Below the pieces are notes generated by a model that was given only the letters and a program-made list of their open reading frames with translations, was not told the origin of the DNA and searched no databases. Source: Rhodanobacter thiooxydans LCS2 (GTDB lineage: Bacteria > Pseudomonadota > Gammaproteobacteria > Xanthomonadales > Rhodanobacteraceae). Taken from it: a DNA stretch of 64,000 nucleotides. The stretch's first letter is position 1; each line of letters opens with the position of its first letter. Shown here one piece after another: positions 29,908 to 38,473 of this stretch. Where the stretch lies: positions 1 to 64,000 of the forward strand of contig NZ_AJXW01000037.1 of the NCBI RefSeq assembly GCF_000264375.1, written 5' to 3'. Both the position numbers and the translations under genes were made by a program.

Positions 29908-30045
29908 GGGGAAAGGCCGGGAATGGGGAGTCGAGAATAGGGAATAGAAGAGCCAAAGCACGCCACACGGGCAATGATCGGGAATAGGGACAGCCGCCTT
30001 GGCTATTCCCTATTCCCTACTCCCGCGCCGCAACGCCCGAGGGCG
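29908..30045. repeat. GGGAAT-type inverted repeat element between infB and rbfA
   Basis: Stretches of GGGAAT/GGGAGT/GAGAAT units near 29922-29946 and 29980-29990 face complementary ATTCCC/ACTCCC units at 30003-30022. The same family recurs at 47279-47447 between nuoD and nuoE. Repeats of this kind are dispersed in xanthomonad-type genomes. Confidence 0.7.
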
Positions 30046-32850
30046 TTACAGCGTACGTGCCACCTCGGTGCGCTCGAAGCACTCGATCTGGTCGCCCGGC
30101 TTGACGTCGTTGTACTGCTTCACGGCGATGCCGCATTCCATGCCCGCACGCACTTCGTCGACCAGGTCCTTGAAGCGGCGCAGCGATTCCAGTTCGCCCT
30201 CGAAGATCACCACGTGGTCGCGCAGCACGCGGATCGGCTTGCTGCGCTTGACCGAGCCTTCGGTGACCATGCAGCCGGCCACCGCACCGAACTTGGAGCT
30301 GCGGAACACATCGCGGACCTCGGCGATGCCGATGATGTCCTCGCGCACTTCCATGCCGAGCAGGCCGGTGGCCGCCTGGGTCACCTGGTCGATCACGTCG
30401 TAGATGATCGAGAAATAGCGCACATCCACGGCGTTCGTCTCGATCACCTTGCGCGCCGAGGCGTCGGCACGCACGTTGAAGCCGATCACCAGCGCCTTCG
30501 AGGCCGCCGCCAGGGTGGCATCGGATTCGGTGATGCCGCCGACGCCGGAGGCGACCACGTTGACGCGAACCCGATCGTTGCCGATCTGGGTCAGCGACTC
30601 GCGCAACGCCTCGACCGAGCCCTGCACGTCGCCCTTGACCAGGATGTTGAGCGTCTGCTGCTCCTCTCCCTGGCCCATCTTGGCGATGATGTCCTCGAGC
30701 CGGTTGCTCTTGCTGACCATCCGCGTCTCGCGCCGCTTCAGCTGGCGCTCCTCGGCAACCTCGCGGGCCAGCCGCTCGTCCTCGACCGCGACGAAGTCGT
30801 CGCCGGTCTCCGGCACGCCGGACAGGCCCAGCACCTGGACCGGAATCGACGGGCCGGCTTCGGCCACCTGCTTGCCGGTTTCGTCGACCAGCGCGCGCAT
30901 GCGGCCGTACTCGATGCCGCAGACCACGAAGTCGCCCTTGCGCAGCGTGCCCTGCTGCACCAGCACGGTGGCCACCGGACCACGGCCGCGGTCCAGACTG
31001 GATTCGATCACCACGCCGGAGGCGCGGCCGTCGACGACCGCCCTCAATTCCATCACTTCGGCCTGCACCGAGATCGCGTCGAGCAGGTCCTCGATGCCCA
31101 TGCCGGTCTTCGCCGACACCGGCACGAACTGCACGTCGCCGCCCCAGTCCTCCGGCACCACTTCCTGCGCCACCAGGCCCTGCTTGACGTTGTCCGGGTT
31201 CGCGCCGTCCTTGTCCATCTTGTTGACGGCCACGATCAGCGGCACCTTGGCGGCGCGCGCGTGCTTGACCGCCTCGATCGTCTGCGGTTTCACGCCGTCG
31301 TCGGCGGCCACCACCAGGATCACGATGTCGGTCGATTGCGCGCCGCGGGCGCGCATCGAGGTGAACGCGGCGTGGCCGGGGGTATCCAGGAAAGTGATCA
31401 CGCCCTTCGACGTTTCCACGTGGTACGCGCCGATGTGCTGGGTGATGCCGCCGGCTTCGCCGGAGGCGACCTTGGTGCGGCGGATGTAGTCGAGCAGCGA
31501 GGTCTTGCCGTGGTCGACGTGACCCATGATGGTCACCACCGGCGGCCGCGGCACCTTCTCGCCTTCCAGTTCAATGGTCTGGGTATGCGCCGCCAGCGTC
31601 TCCTCGGCGTTGTTCTGGGCGTCCGCCACCGGCGTGTGGCCCAGCTCCTCCACCACCAGCACCGCGGTGTCATGGTCGATCGTCTGGTTGATGGTCGCCA
31701 TCACGCCCATCTTGAACAGCGCCTTGACCACTTCCGACCCCTTCACCGCCATCTTCTGGGCGAGGTCGGCCACCACGTTGGTATCGCTCACCACCACCTC
31801 GCGCACCACCGGCGCGGTGGGCCGCGAAAAGCCGTGCGGACCGGCCGCCGCCGCACCGCCGCCGCGCAATGCTTCGCGGCCGCCGCTGCGGCCGGGCTTG
31901 GCGCGCTTGCTGCTGGAAGAGCGACGGGCGCGATCGGCTTCGCTCAGATGCATCTGGCCGCCGGCAAAGCGCTTGCCGGCCTCGCGGTCTTCCTTGCCAA
32001 GGTTCTCGCTGCGCTCACGCGGATGCTTGGGCTTGCCGCGAGCGGCCTCGCCGGCCGCGGCCGGAGCCGTCGCACCGACCGCCGCACCACGCGCCGCAGG
32101 AGCAGCCGGTGCGGCCGGTGCCGCGGGCGCCGCCGCCGGCTTGACCAGCTTTTCGCGTTTGCGCGGCTCATGGATGCGCGGCAGGATCATGCCCAGGTCG
32201 CGCTGATCGATGCGCTGGACGGTCCCGGAGGCGTCGTCGGCGGCCGCTGCAGGCGCCACTTCGGCCGCCGGTTCCGGCGTCGCCTCGACGCGTTCGACCG
32301 CCGCCGGCTCGGGCGCGCTGGCCAGTTCCGCCTCGCGCTGCTCCTTTTCGGCCTTGCGGCGCTGTTCGTCCAGAGCGTGCTGCGCCTCCGCCTGGCGGCG
32401 CTGCTCGGCCTCGACCCGCTCGCGCTCTTCCTGCTCGCGCTGCTGCTGCGATTCCTGCAGCTTGCGCACGGCATCCTCGCGCTCGGGTTCGGCGCTGGCT
32501 TCCTCGGCGATCACGCTGCGCTTGACGTAGGTGCGCTTGGCGCGCACCTCGACATTGACCGTCTTGGCCGTGCCCGCGGCGCCGCGGCCGCCGGGCGCCG
32601 CCACCTTCAGCTCGCCGACCGTGCGGCGCTTCAAGGTGATCTGGCGCGGCGCGCTGTCGTCGACCTCGCTGGCGGCTTCGCCCTTGCCATGCGTACGGCG
32701 CAGGAAGCCGAGCAGCTTCACCTTCTCGGTGCTGCTGATGACCTGCTCCTGGTCGGAGAATTTCATGCCTGCCTCGCCCAGCTGCGTCAGCAGCCGGTCG
32801 ACCGGCATGCCCAGTACCTGGGCGAGTTGTTTGATCGTGACATCCGACAT
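30046..32850 (-). CDS. infB: Translation initiation factor IF-2
   Basis: 934 aa GTPase that delivers initiator tRNA to the ribosome. The N-terminal IF2N domain ([17 protein letters not shown]) is followed by a long charged and Ala-rich linker (about residues 100-340), then the G domain with [12 protein letters not shown] (G1), DTPGHAAF (G3) and NKMD (G4), and domains II to C2 ending in the fMet-tRNA-binding region. It lies between nusA and rbfA as in other gammaproteobacteria. Confidence 0.98.
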   Translation of the reverse strand: MSDVTIKQLAQVLGMPVDRLLTQLGEAGMKFSDQEQVISSTEKVKLLGFLRRTHGKGEAASEVDDSAPRQITLKRRTVGELKVAAPGGRGAAGTAKTVNVEVRAKRTYVKRSVIAEEASAEPEREDAVRKLQESQQQREQEERERVEAEQRRQAEAQHALDEQRRKAEKEQREAELASAPEPAAVERVEATPEPAAEVAPAAAADDASGTVQRIDQRDLGMILPRIHEPRKREKLVKPAAAPAAPAAPAAPAARGAAVGATAPAAAGEAARGKPKHPRERSENLGKEDREAGKRFAGGQMHLSEADRARRSSSSKRAKPGRSGGREALRGGGAAAAGPHGFSRPTAPVVREVVVSDTNVVADLAQKMAVKGSEVVKALFKMGVMATINQTIDHDTAVLVVEELGHTPVADAQNNAEETLAAHTQTIELEGEKVPRPPVVTIMGHVDHGKTSLLDYIRRTKVASGEAGGITQHIGAYHVETSKGVITFLDTPGHAAFTSMRARGAQSTDIVILVVAADDGVKPQTIEAVKHARAAKVPLIVAVNKMDKDGANPDNVKQGLVAQEVVPEDWGGDVQFVPVSAKTGMGIEDLLDAISVQAEVMELRAVVDGRASGVVIESSLDRGRGPVATVLVQQGTLRKGDFVVCGIEYGRMRALVDETGKQVAEAGPSIPVQVLGLSGVPETGDDFVAVEDERLAREVAEERQLKRRETRMVSKSNRLEDIIAKMGQGEEQQTLNILVKGDVQGSVEALRESLTQIGNDRVRVNVVASGVGGITESDATLAAASKALVIGFNVRADASARKVIETNAVDVRYFSIIYDVIDQVTQAATGLLGMEVREDIIGIAEVRDVFRSSKFGAVAGCMVTEGSVKRSKPIRVLRDHVVIFEGELESLRRFKDLVDEVRAGMECGIAVKQYNDVKPGDQIECFERTEVARTL

Positions 32851-32924
32851 CGTGTTGTTTGCTCCGCCGTTCCCGCGCCTATCGTCCGTGCGGCATCATC
32901 TGCGCCGCCACCTCCATCCGTGGT

Positions 32925-32971
32925 GAAAGGCTTCGGAGGAAGCCTTTCCCGGCAACCCCTCCGGGGTTGCC
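32925..32971 (-). other. Paired hairpins in the nusA-infB gap
   Basis: GAAAGGCTTC / GAAGCCTTTC (32925-32934, 32939-32948) and GGCAACCCC / GGGGTTGCC (32951-32959, 32963-32971), both perfect. Read from nusA toward infB neither is followed by T's, so RNA processing or stability roles are more likely than termination. Confidence 0.6.
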
Positions 32972-32982
32972 GCCGCCTGCGG

Positions 32983-34488
32983 TCAGCCACCCTTCTCCAG
33001 CCGCGCGATCATCGGCGCACGTGCAGCCATGATCAGTGCCGCGGCACGCTCCTCGTCCATACCTTCGATGTCGATCAGGTCGTCCACCGCCAGGTCGGCG
33101 AGGTCGTCGACCGTGGTCACCGCACGTGCGGCCAGCGCAAAGGCCGTCTCCTCGTCCATGCCGTCCAGCGCCAGCAGCTCCTCGGAAGGCTGATGTTCGT
33201 CGACGCCCTCCTCCACCGCCAGTGCCTCGGTCAGCAGCGCGTCGCGGGCGCGGGCGCGCAATTCCTCGACGATGTCCTCGTCGAAGCCCTCCACCGCGAG
33301 CAGCTCGGCGCTGGGCACGTAGGCGATCTCCTCGATGCTGGAGAAGCCTTCCTGCACGAGGATCACGGCGATCTCCTGGTCCACCTCGAGCTTGTCCATG
33401 AACAGCTGGCGCGCGGCCTCCTGCTCGGACTCGCTCTTGGCGGTGACCTGGTCCTGGGTCATTACGTTGAGCTGCCAGCCGGTCAGCTTGCTGGCCAGGC
33501 GCACGTTCTGGCCGCCGCGGCCGATCGCCTGGGACAGCTTGTCCTCGGCCACCGCAATGTCCATCGAGTGCTTTTCCTCGTCCATGATGATGGACTGCAC
33601 TTCCGCCGGCGCCATCGCATTGATGACATACTGGGCCTGGTTCTCGTGCCACAGGATGATGTCGACGCGCTCGCCGTTGAGGTCGTTGGACACCGCCTGC
33701 ACGCGCGAACCGCGCATGCCGATGCAGGCGCCGATCGGATCGGTGCGGCTGTCGTGCGCGAGCACGGCAATCTTGGCGCGGTCGCCCGGATCACGGGCGC
33801 AGCCCTTGATCTCGACCAGCCCCTGACCGACTTCCGGCACCTCCAGCTTGAACAGCTCGATCATGAACTCCGGCGCGGCACGCGACACGAACAGCTGCGG
33901 GCCGCGCGCCTCGGAGCGCACCTCGTACAGGTAGCCGCGCACGCGATCGCCGACACGGGCCGATTCGCGCGGAATGGTCTTGTCGCGCGGGATGAACGCC
34001 TCGGCGTTACTGCCCAGGTCGAGATAGATGTTGCCGCGCTCGACGCGCTTGACGATGCCGGTGACCAGCTCGCCCACGCGGTCGGCGAACGCGTCGACCA
34101 CCTGCTGGCGCTCGGCCTCGCGCACGCGCTGCACGATCACCTGCTTGGCGGCCTGCGCGGCGATGCGGCCGAACTCGGCGTTCTCGATCTGCTGCTCGAT
34201 GTACTCGCCCACCTTGGCGTCGGCGCGCTCGTCCAGCGCATCCATCAGGCGCAGCTGGTACGACGGCGATTCCATCTCGCCGTCGTCGGCGATGATTTCC
34301 CAGCGGCGGAACGTCTCGTATTCGCCGGTGTTGTGGTCGATCGACACGCGGATATCGGGCTCCTCGTCCGGATAGCGCTTCTTCGCGGCCGAGGCCAGCG
34401 CGGCCTCCATCGCCTCGAAAATCACTTCCAGCGGTACGCCCTTTTCATTGGCAACCGCGTCGACGACCAGCAAAAGTTCTTTGCTCAT
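32983..34488 (-). CDS. nusA: Transcription termination/antitermination factor NusA
   Basis: 501 aa RNA-polymerase-binding factor. Order: N-terminal polymerase-binding domain (to about 125), S1 domain, KH1 (CIGMRGSRVQAVSNDLNGERVDI) and KH2 (AIGRGGQNVRLASKLTGW), and two C-terminal acidic repeats with helix-hairpin-helix character (SAELLAVEGFDEDIVEELRARA and DDLIDIEGMDEERAAALI), the AR1/AR2 arrangement of gammaproteobacteria. The ATG at 34488 gives the standard MSKELLLVVDAVANEKG start. Likely autoregulated through a terminator in the rimP leader. Confidence 0.97.
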   Translation of the reverse strand: MSKELLLVVDAVANEKGVPLEVIFEAMEAALASAAKKRYPDEEPDIRVSIDHNTGEYETFRRWEIIADDGEMESPSYQLRLMDALDERADAKVGEYIEQQIENAEFGRIAAQAAKQVIVQRVREAERQQVVDAFADRVGELVTGIVKRVERGNIYLDLGSNAEAFIPRDKTIPRESARVGDRVRGYLYEVRSEARGPQLFVSRAAPEFMIELFKLEVPEVGQGLVEIKGCARDPGDRAKIAVLAHDSRTDPIGACIGMRGSRVQAVSNDLNGERVDIILWHENQAQYVINAMAPAEVQSIIMDEEKHSMDIAVAEDKLSQAIGRGGQNVRLASKLTGWQLNVMTQDQVTAKSESEQEAARQLFMDKLEVDQEIAVILVQEGFSSIEEIAYVPSAELLAVEGFDEDIVEELRARARDALLTEALAVEEGVDEHQPSEELLALDGMDEETAFALAARAVTTVDDLADLAVDDLIDIEGMDEERAAALIMAARAPMIARLEKGG

Positions 34489-34590
34489 TACTGCAACTCC
34501 GTAGGCACCCCGTCCGGATGCCGATGGTTGAATTGTTACGCTCATCCAGGAACACAAAACCTTGAACGCGACCCCGGATGGCCGCACCGA

Positions 34591-35124
34591 TTATTTCTTG
34601 TCGGGCATCTTGCCACCGGGCTTGGGTTGCGGCGCATAACCGAGCGCCACCCAGTCCGGCACCACACGCGCACTTTCCACCAACGCGTGCTCGAATTCGA
34701 ATGTCTTGCCTTCGGCGTCCAGCACGACGTGCCCACCTTCCGCCGAAACCAGCTTGCCACGCAGACGACGGCGGCCTTCCAGCGGCGCCCGCAGCAGCAC
34801 CTTCACTTCCTGCCCGCTGGCCCGCGCAAACTGCGCAGCGGTGAACAGCGGCCGATCAAGTCCCGGCGAGGAAACTTCCAGCACGTAGTGGCCGGGAATC
34901 GGATCCTCGACGTCCAGCAAGGCGGACAGCTCACGGCTTGCGGTCTCGCAATCCTCGATGCCGACCTCGCGACGTTCGCCGTCGCCCGCCTCCCGGTCCA
35001 GCAAGTCCAGGTAGACGCGCAGGGTACTCTGCCCTTGCGACGGGGTGAACTCCACACCGAGGCATTCCAGGCCCAGATCGGCCAGAACCCCGCTGAAACG
35101 TTGCGCCAGTGCCTGTGTATCCAT
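34591..35124 (-). CDS. rimP: Ribosome maturation factor RimP
   Basis: 177 aa factor for late 30S assembly. [12 protein letters not shown] and [27 protein letters not shown] are characteristic, and the C-terminal SH3-like domain follows. The ATG at 35124 gives the correct length; upstream in-frame codons cross a terminator hairpin. First protein gene of rimP-nusA-infB, about 100 bases ahead of nusA. Confidence 0.95.
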   Translation of the reverse strand: MDTQALAQRFSGVLADLGLECLGVEFTPSQGQSTLRVYLDLLDREAGDGERREVGIEDCETASRELSALLDVEDPIPGHYVLEVSSPGLDRPLFTAAQFARASGQEVKVLLRAPLEGRRRLRGKLVSAEGGHVVLDAEGKTFEFEHALVESARVVPDWVALGYAPQPKPGGKMPDKK

Positions 35125-35151
35125 GGGTCGCCTTCCCACCGTGAGAACCGC

Positions 35152-35183
35152 AGAAACAAAAAATGGGCTCCAACGGCCCATTT
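35152..35183 (-). terminator. Intrinsic terminator (attenuator) in the rimP-nusA-infB leader
   Basis: On the minus strand AAATGGGC, a seven-base loop, GCCCATTT, then TTTGTTT, ending about 28 bases before the rimP ATG. It lies inside the operon between the tRNA and rimP, where enterobacteria carry terminators through which NusA limits its own operon. Confidence 0.8.
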
Positions 35184-35274
35184 CCCTATCTCGCCGATGT
35201 CCCACTCCATGCAGCTCTTTCCGCTGCGGGCGCCGCGTGAGCCAGCCCCGCGCAGCGCATCCCTTGCGCCCAAC

Positions 35275-35298
35275 AAAAAAGCCTCACGAGGAGGCTTT
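35275..35298 (-). terminator. Intrinsic terminator after the initiator tRNA gene
   Basis: On the minus strand AAAGCCTC, five-base loop, GAGGCTTT followed by TTT, about 20 bases after the tRNA 3' end. Confidence 0.88.
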
Positions 35299-35316
35299 CT
35301 TGCATCAAGAAAGATC

Positions 35317-35393
35317 TGGTAGCGGGGGCAGGATTCGAACCTGCGACCTTCGGGTTATGAGCCCGACGAGCTGCCAGACTGCTCCACCCCGCA
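35317..35393 (-). tRNA. Initiator tRNA-fMet (CAU anticodon)
   Basis: 77 nt with encoded CCA. The anticodon stem-loop GGGCTCATAACCC has the three G-C pairs that mark initiators. Bases 1 and 72 are both T, so the top acceptor pair is a U-U mismatch; initiators need an unpaired 1-72, but C-A is the usual choice. The T loop (GGTTCGAATCC) and D arm (AGCAGTCTGGCAGCTC) are normal. It leads the rimP-nusA-infB block, equivalent to metY in E. coli. Confidence 0.95.
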
Positions 35394-35406
35394 TCAGAGT
35401 CCACGA

Positions 35407-35435
35407 AGTTTACCGGGATGGCGGGTTTCTTGCAA
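35407..35435 (-). promoter_or_regulatory. sigma70 promoter of the tRNA-fMet / rimP-nusA-infB block
   Basis: Minus strand TTGCAA (35435-35430), 17-base spacer, TAAACT (35412-35407). Predicted start is a few bases before the mature tRNA 5' end. Confidence 0.7.
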
Positions 35436-35486
35436 GCACGAAGATCGCCGCAGCCGCTGGAAAACCATCCACCACCGGCGCCGCGG

Positions 35487-36941
35487 TCAGACGCCGAACG
35501 CGCGCTGGCACCACGCCAGCAAGGGTCCCCAGTACAGACCGAGCGCAAGCAGGGCCAGTGCGTTCACGGACAGCACCACGCGCAGCGACGTGTCGGCCTT
35601 GACCTCCACCACCGCGCCCTCCTCCGCCGTATCGAAGTACATCACCTTGATGACATACAGGTAGTAGTAGAGCCCGATGAACGCCGCGACGATACCGACG
35701 ATGGCCAGCCACAGCATGTCGGCGTGGATCGCCGCCTCGAGCACCAGCACCTTCGCCCAGAACCCGAACAGGGGCGGCACGCCGGCCAGCGAGAACATCG
35801 CCAGCAACATCAGGAACGCCATCCACGGTGCTTTCTGGTTCAGGCCCTTGAAGTCGCTGATCTCTTCACACTCGAACCCGGCGCGGGTGAGCACCAGCAT
35901 CACGCCGAACGCCGCCGCGCTCATCAACGCGTAGCAAATCACGTAGAACAGCGCGGCCGAGTAGCCCTCCGGAGTTGCCGCCGAAAGCCCCAGCAGCACA
36001 TAGCCCATGTGCGAGATGGTCGAGTACGCCATCATGCGCTTGAAGTTGGTCTGCACGATGGCGACCAGGTTGCCGAGCACCAGCGATGCGGTGGCCAGCG
36101 CGGCCAGCATCGGCTGCCAGTACCGGCTGAGGTCGCCCATGCCGACCTCGAGCAGGCGCCAGGCCAGGCCGAAGGCCGCCAGTTTCGACACCGCACCGAT
36201 GAAGGTGGTCACCGGCGTCGGCGCACCGTGGTAGACGTCCGGCAGCCACATGTGGAACGGCGCGACGCCCAGCTCGAAACCGATGCCCACCAGCATGAAG
36301 ATCAGGCCCAGCAGCAGCAGCTTCGGTGCCGTGGTGTAGGCCATCACGTCGTGCAACTTCGCCAGATCCAGCGTCGGCGTACCGCCCATGCCGGAAGCGC
36401 CGTAGACCATCGACATGCCGTACAGCAGCATGCCGCCGGCGAGCGCGCTCAGCACGAAATACTTGATCGCCGCCTCCGGTGGCAACAGGGCATCGCGATT
36501 CAGTGCGACCAGTGCATAGGACGACAACGACAGCAGCGCCAGGCCGAGGTAGATCGTCACCAGGTTGCCGGCCGACACCAGCACCATCACGCCGAGCACG
36601 GCGAAGATCATCAACGAATAGAACTCGCCGCCGAACAGCTTGCGGTCGATCATGTATGGCCGCGCGTACACGAACACCACGGCGGTGAGGCCCAGCGCGA
36701 AGACCTTGAGGATCTCCGCCACGTGGTCGCGCACGAACATGCCGTTGAATGCCGTCGCGGTCTGCTCGGGCTGGCCGGCGACCACCAGGTAGATCGCCAC
36801 CAGCAGCACGACGATGGAGATCCAGTGCAGCTGCGGCCGCTGCGCCGGTTTCATGAATGCGTCCAGCAGCAGGATCAGGCACACCGCCGCCACCAGGTAA
36901 AGCTCCGGCAGCAGGGTCAGGATGTCATAGAGAGTGGGCAT
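35487..36941 (-). CDS. nuoN: NADH-quinone oxidoreductase subunit N
   Basis: 484 aa antiporter-like proton-pumping membrane subunit of complex I, with about fourteen helices. The conserved region SKLAAFGLAWRLLEVG carries the lysine of the proton channel, and NLVAIVQTNFKRMMAYSTISHMGYVLLG is the broken-helix signature of this family. Last gene of the nuo operon; nothing but the tRNA follows downstream on the strand. Confidence 0.97.
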   Translation of the reverse strand: MPTLYDILTLLPELYLVAAVCLILLLDAFMKPAQRPQLHWISIVVLLVAIYLVVAGQPEQTATAFNGMFVRDHVAEILKVFALGLTAVVFVYARPYMIDRKLFGGEFYSLMIFAVLGVMVLVSAGNLVTIYLGLALLSLSSYALVALNRDALLPPEAAIKYFVLSALAGGMLLYGMSMVYGASGMGGTPTLDLAKLHDVMAYTTAPKLLLLGLIFMLVGIGFELGVAPFHMWLPDVYHGAPTPVTTFIGAVSKLAAFGLAWRLLEVGMGDLSRYWQPMLAALATASLVLGNLVAIVQTNFKRMMAYSTISHMGYVLLGLSAATPEGYSAALFYVICYALMSAAAFGVMLVLTRAGFECEEISDFKGLNQKAPWMAFLMLLAMFSLAGVPPLFGFWAKVLVLEAAIHADMLWLAIVGIVAAFIGLYYYLYVIKVMYFDTAEEGAVVEVKADTSLRVVLSVNALALLALGLYWGPLLAWCQRAFGV

Positions 36942-36953
36942 GTTCGCTTCTGC

Positions 36954-38459
36954 TCAGATCTTGTGGACGGCAAGTTGCTGCACCAGGTGCGCCACCGAAC
37001 TGTCCATCAGGTGGACCAGCGGCTGCGGCCACATGCCGATGGCCAGGACCGCAACGGCAAAGCCGATCAGCACCCAGGTTTCCCGCGCGGTCATCGGCGT
37101 CATGTGCCTGACGTGTTCGGTGGTCACCGGACCCCACAGCACGCGCTTGACCAACCACAAGGTGTAGCCAGCGCCGATGATCAGGGTGAACGTGGCAAAC
37201 AACGCGATCCACGGACTGGCGCTGAAGCTGGCCAGGATCACCATGAACTCGCCGACGAAACCACTGGTGCCCGGCAGGCCGCAGTTCGCCATCGCGAACA
37301 GCACGTAGAAGAAGCCGAACCACGGCATCATGTTGATGACACCGCCGTAATCCTTGATCTGGCGCGTGTGGGTTCGGTCGTACATCACGCCGATGCAGGT
37401 GAACATGGCGCCGGAGACGAAACCGTGCGAGATCATCTGCACCATCGCGCCCTGCATGCCCAGGCTGGCCATCTCGGTGTTGCCGCCTTCGCGCACCAGC
37501 ATGAACGCCATGAAGATGCCCAAGGTGACGAAGCCCATGTGCGCCACGGACGAATAGGCCACCAGCTTCTTCATGTCCTCCTGCACCAGGGCGACATAGC
37601 CGATGTAGATGATCGCGACCAGGCTGAGCACGATCACGATCCACGCGAAGTGCGCACCGGCATCGGGGGTGATCGGCAGGATGAAGCGCACCATGCCGTA
37701 GGTGCCGATCTTCAGCATCACCGCGGCCAGCCACACCGAGCCGCCGGTGGGGGCCTCGACGTGGGCGTCGGGCAACCAGGTATGCACCGGCACCATCGGC
37801 ACCTTGATCGCGAAGGCAATCAGGAACCCGAAGAACAGCCAGGCCTGCTCCTTGAACGTCAGCGGCAGGGCGGCCAGCGTCGCCAGGTCGAACGTGTGCG
37901 CCTTCTGGTACAAGTACAGCAGCGCGATCAACATGAACACCGAACCGGTGAACGTGTAGATGAACAGCTTCAGCGTCGCGTACACCCGTCGCGGGCCGCC
38001 CCACATGCCGATCAGGATGTACATCGGGATCAGCACCGCCTCGAAGAAGGCGTAGAACACCAGCGCGTCGGTCGCGCAGAACACGCCGATCAGCAGGCCC
38101 TCCAGCAGCAGCATGCAGGCCATGTACTGGTGCGGCCGGTTCTGGATGACCTTCCACGCCCCGCCGATGACCAGGATGCCGACAAAGGTCGTCATCAGGA
38201 TCAGTGCGACAGAGATGCCGTCCACCGCCAGGGTGAAATGCACGCCCCAGGTGGCGATCCAGACATGGGTTTCCTGCAGCTGCATCACCGACCCGTTCGG
38301 GTCGTAGCGCAGCAGCCACAGGCTGATCACGAAGGTCGCGATGGTAATCAGCAGCGCCAGCCAGCGCGCCAGCATCGGCCGGGCAGAGCCGGCCAGCAGC
38401 ACCGGTACCGCGCCAACGATGGGCAGCCAGATCAGCAGACTGAGAAGATGAGTGAACAT
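36954..38459 (-). CDS. nuoM: NADH-quinone oxidoreductase subunit M
   Basis: 501 aa proton-pumping antiporter-like subunit. The central lysine-bearing helix region is AFAIKVPMVPVHTWLPDAHVEAPTGG (quoted in part), and QEDMKKLVAYSSVAHMGFV is the second family landmark. It follows nuoL by 14 bases and precedes nuoN by 12. Confidence 0.97.
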   Translation of the reverse strand: MFTHLLSLLIWLPIVGAVPVLLAGSARPMLARWLALLITIATFVISLWLLRYDPNGSVMQLQETHVWIATWGVHFTLAVDGISVALILMTTFVGILVIGGAWKVIQNRPHQYMACMLLLEGLLIGVFCATDALVFYAFFEAVLIPMYILIGMWGGPRRVYATLKLFIYTFTGSVFMLIALLYLYQKAHTFDLATLAALPLTFKEQAWLFFGFLIAFAIKVPMVPVHTWLPDAHVEAPTGGSVWLAAVMLKIGTYGMVRFILPITPDAGAHFAWIVIVLSLVAIIYIGYVALVQEDMKKLVAYSSVAHMGFVTLGIFMAFMLVREGGNTEMASLGMQGAMVQMISHGFVSGAMFTCIGVMYDRTHTRQIKDYGGVINMMPWFGFFYVLFAMANCGLPGTSGFVGEFMVILASFSASPWIALFATFTLIIGAGYTLWLVKRVLWGPVTTEHVRHMTPMTARETWVLIGFAVAVLAIGMWPQPLVHLMDSSVAHLVQQLAVHKI

Positions 38460-38473
38460 GGAGCCTGCTTCCC

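Noticed and set aside
29974-35322. 1782-codon open frame on the plus strand
   Set aside because: It is antisense to infB, nusA and rimP, has no family features, is rich in His/Asp/Arg typical of high-GC reverse frames, and even crosses the tRNA side structures.
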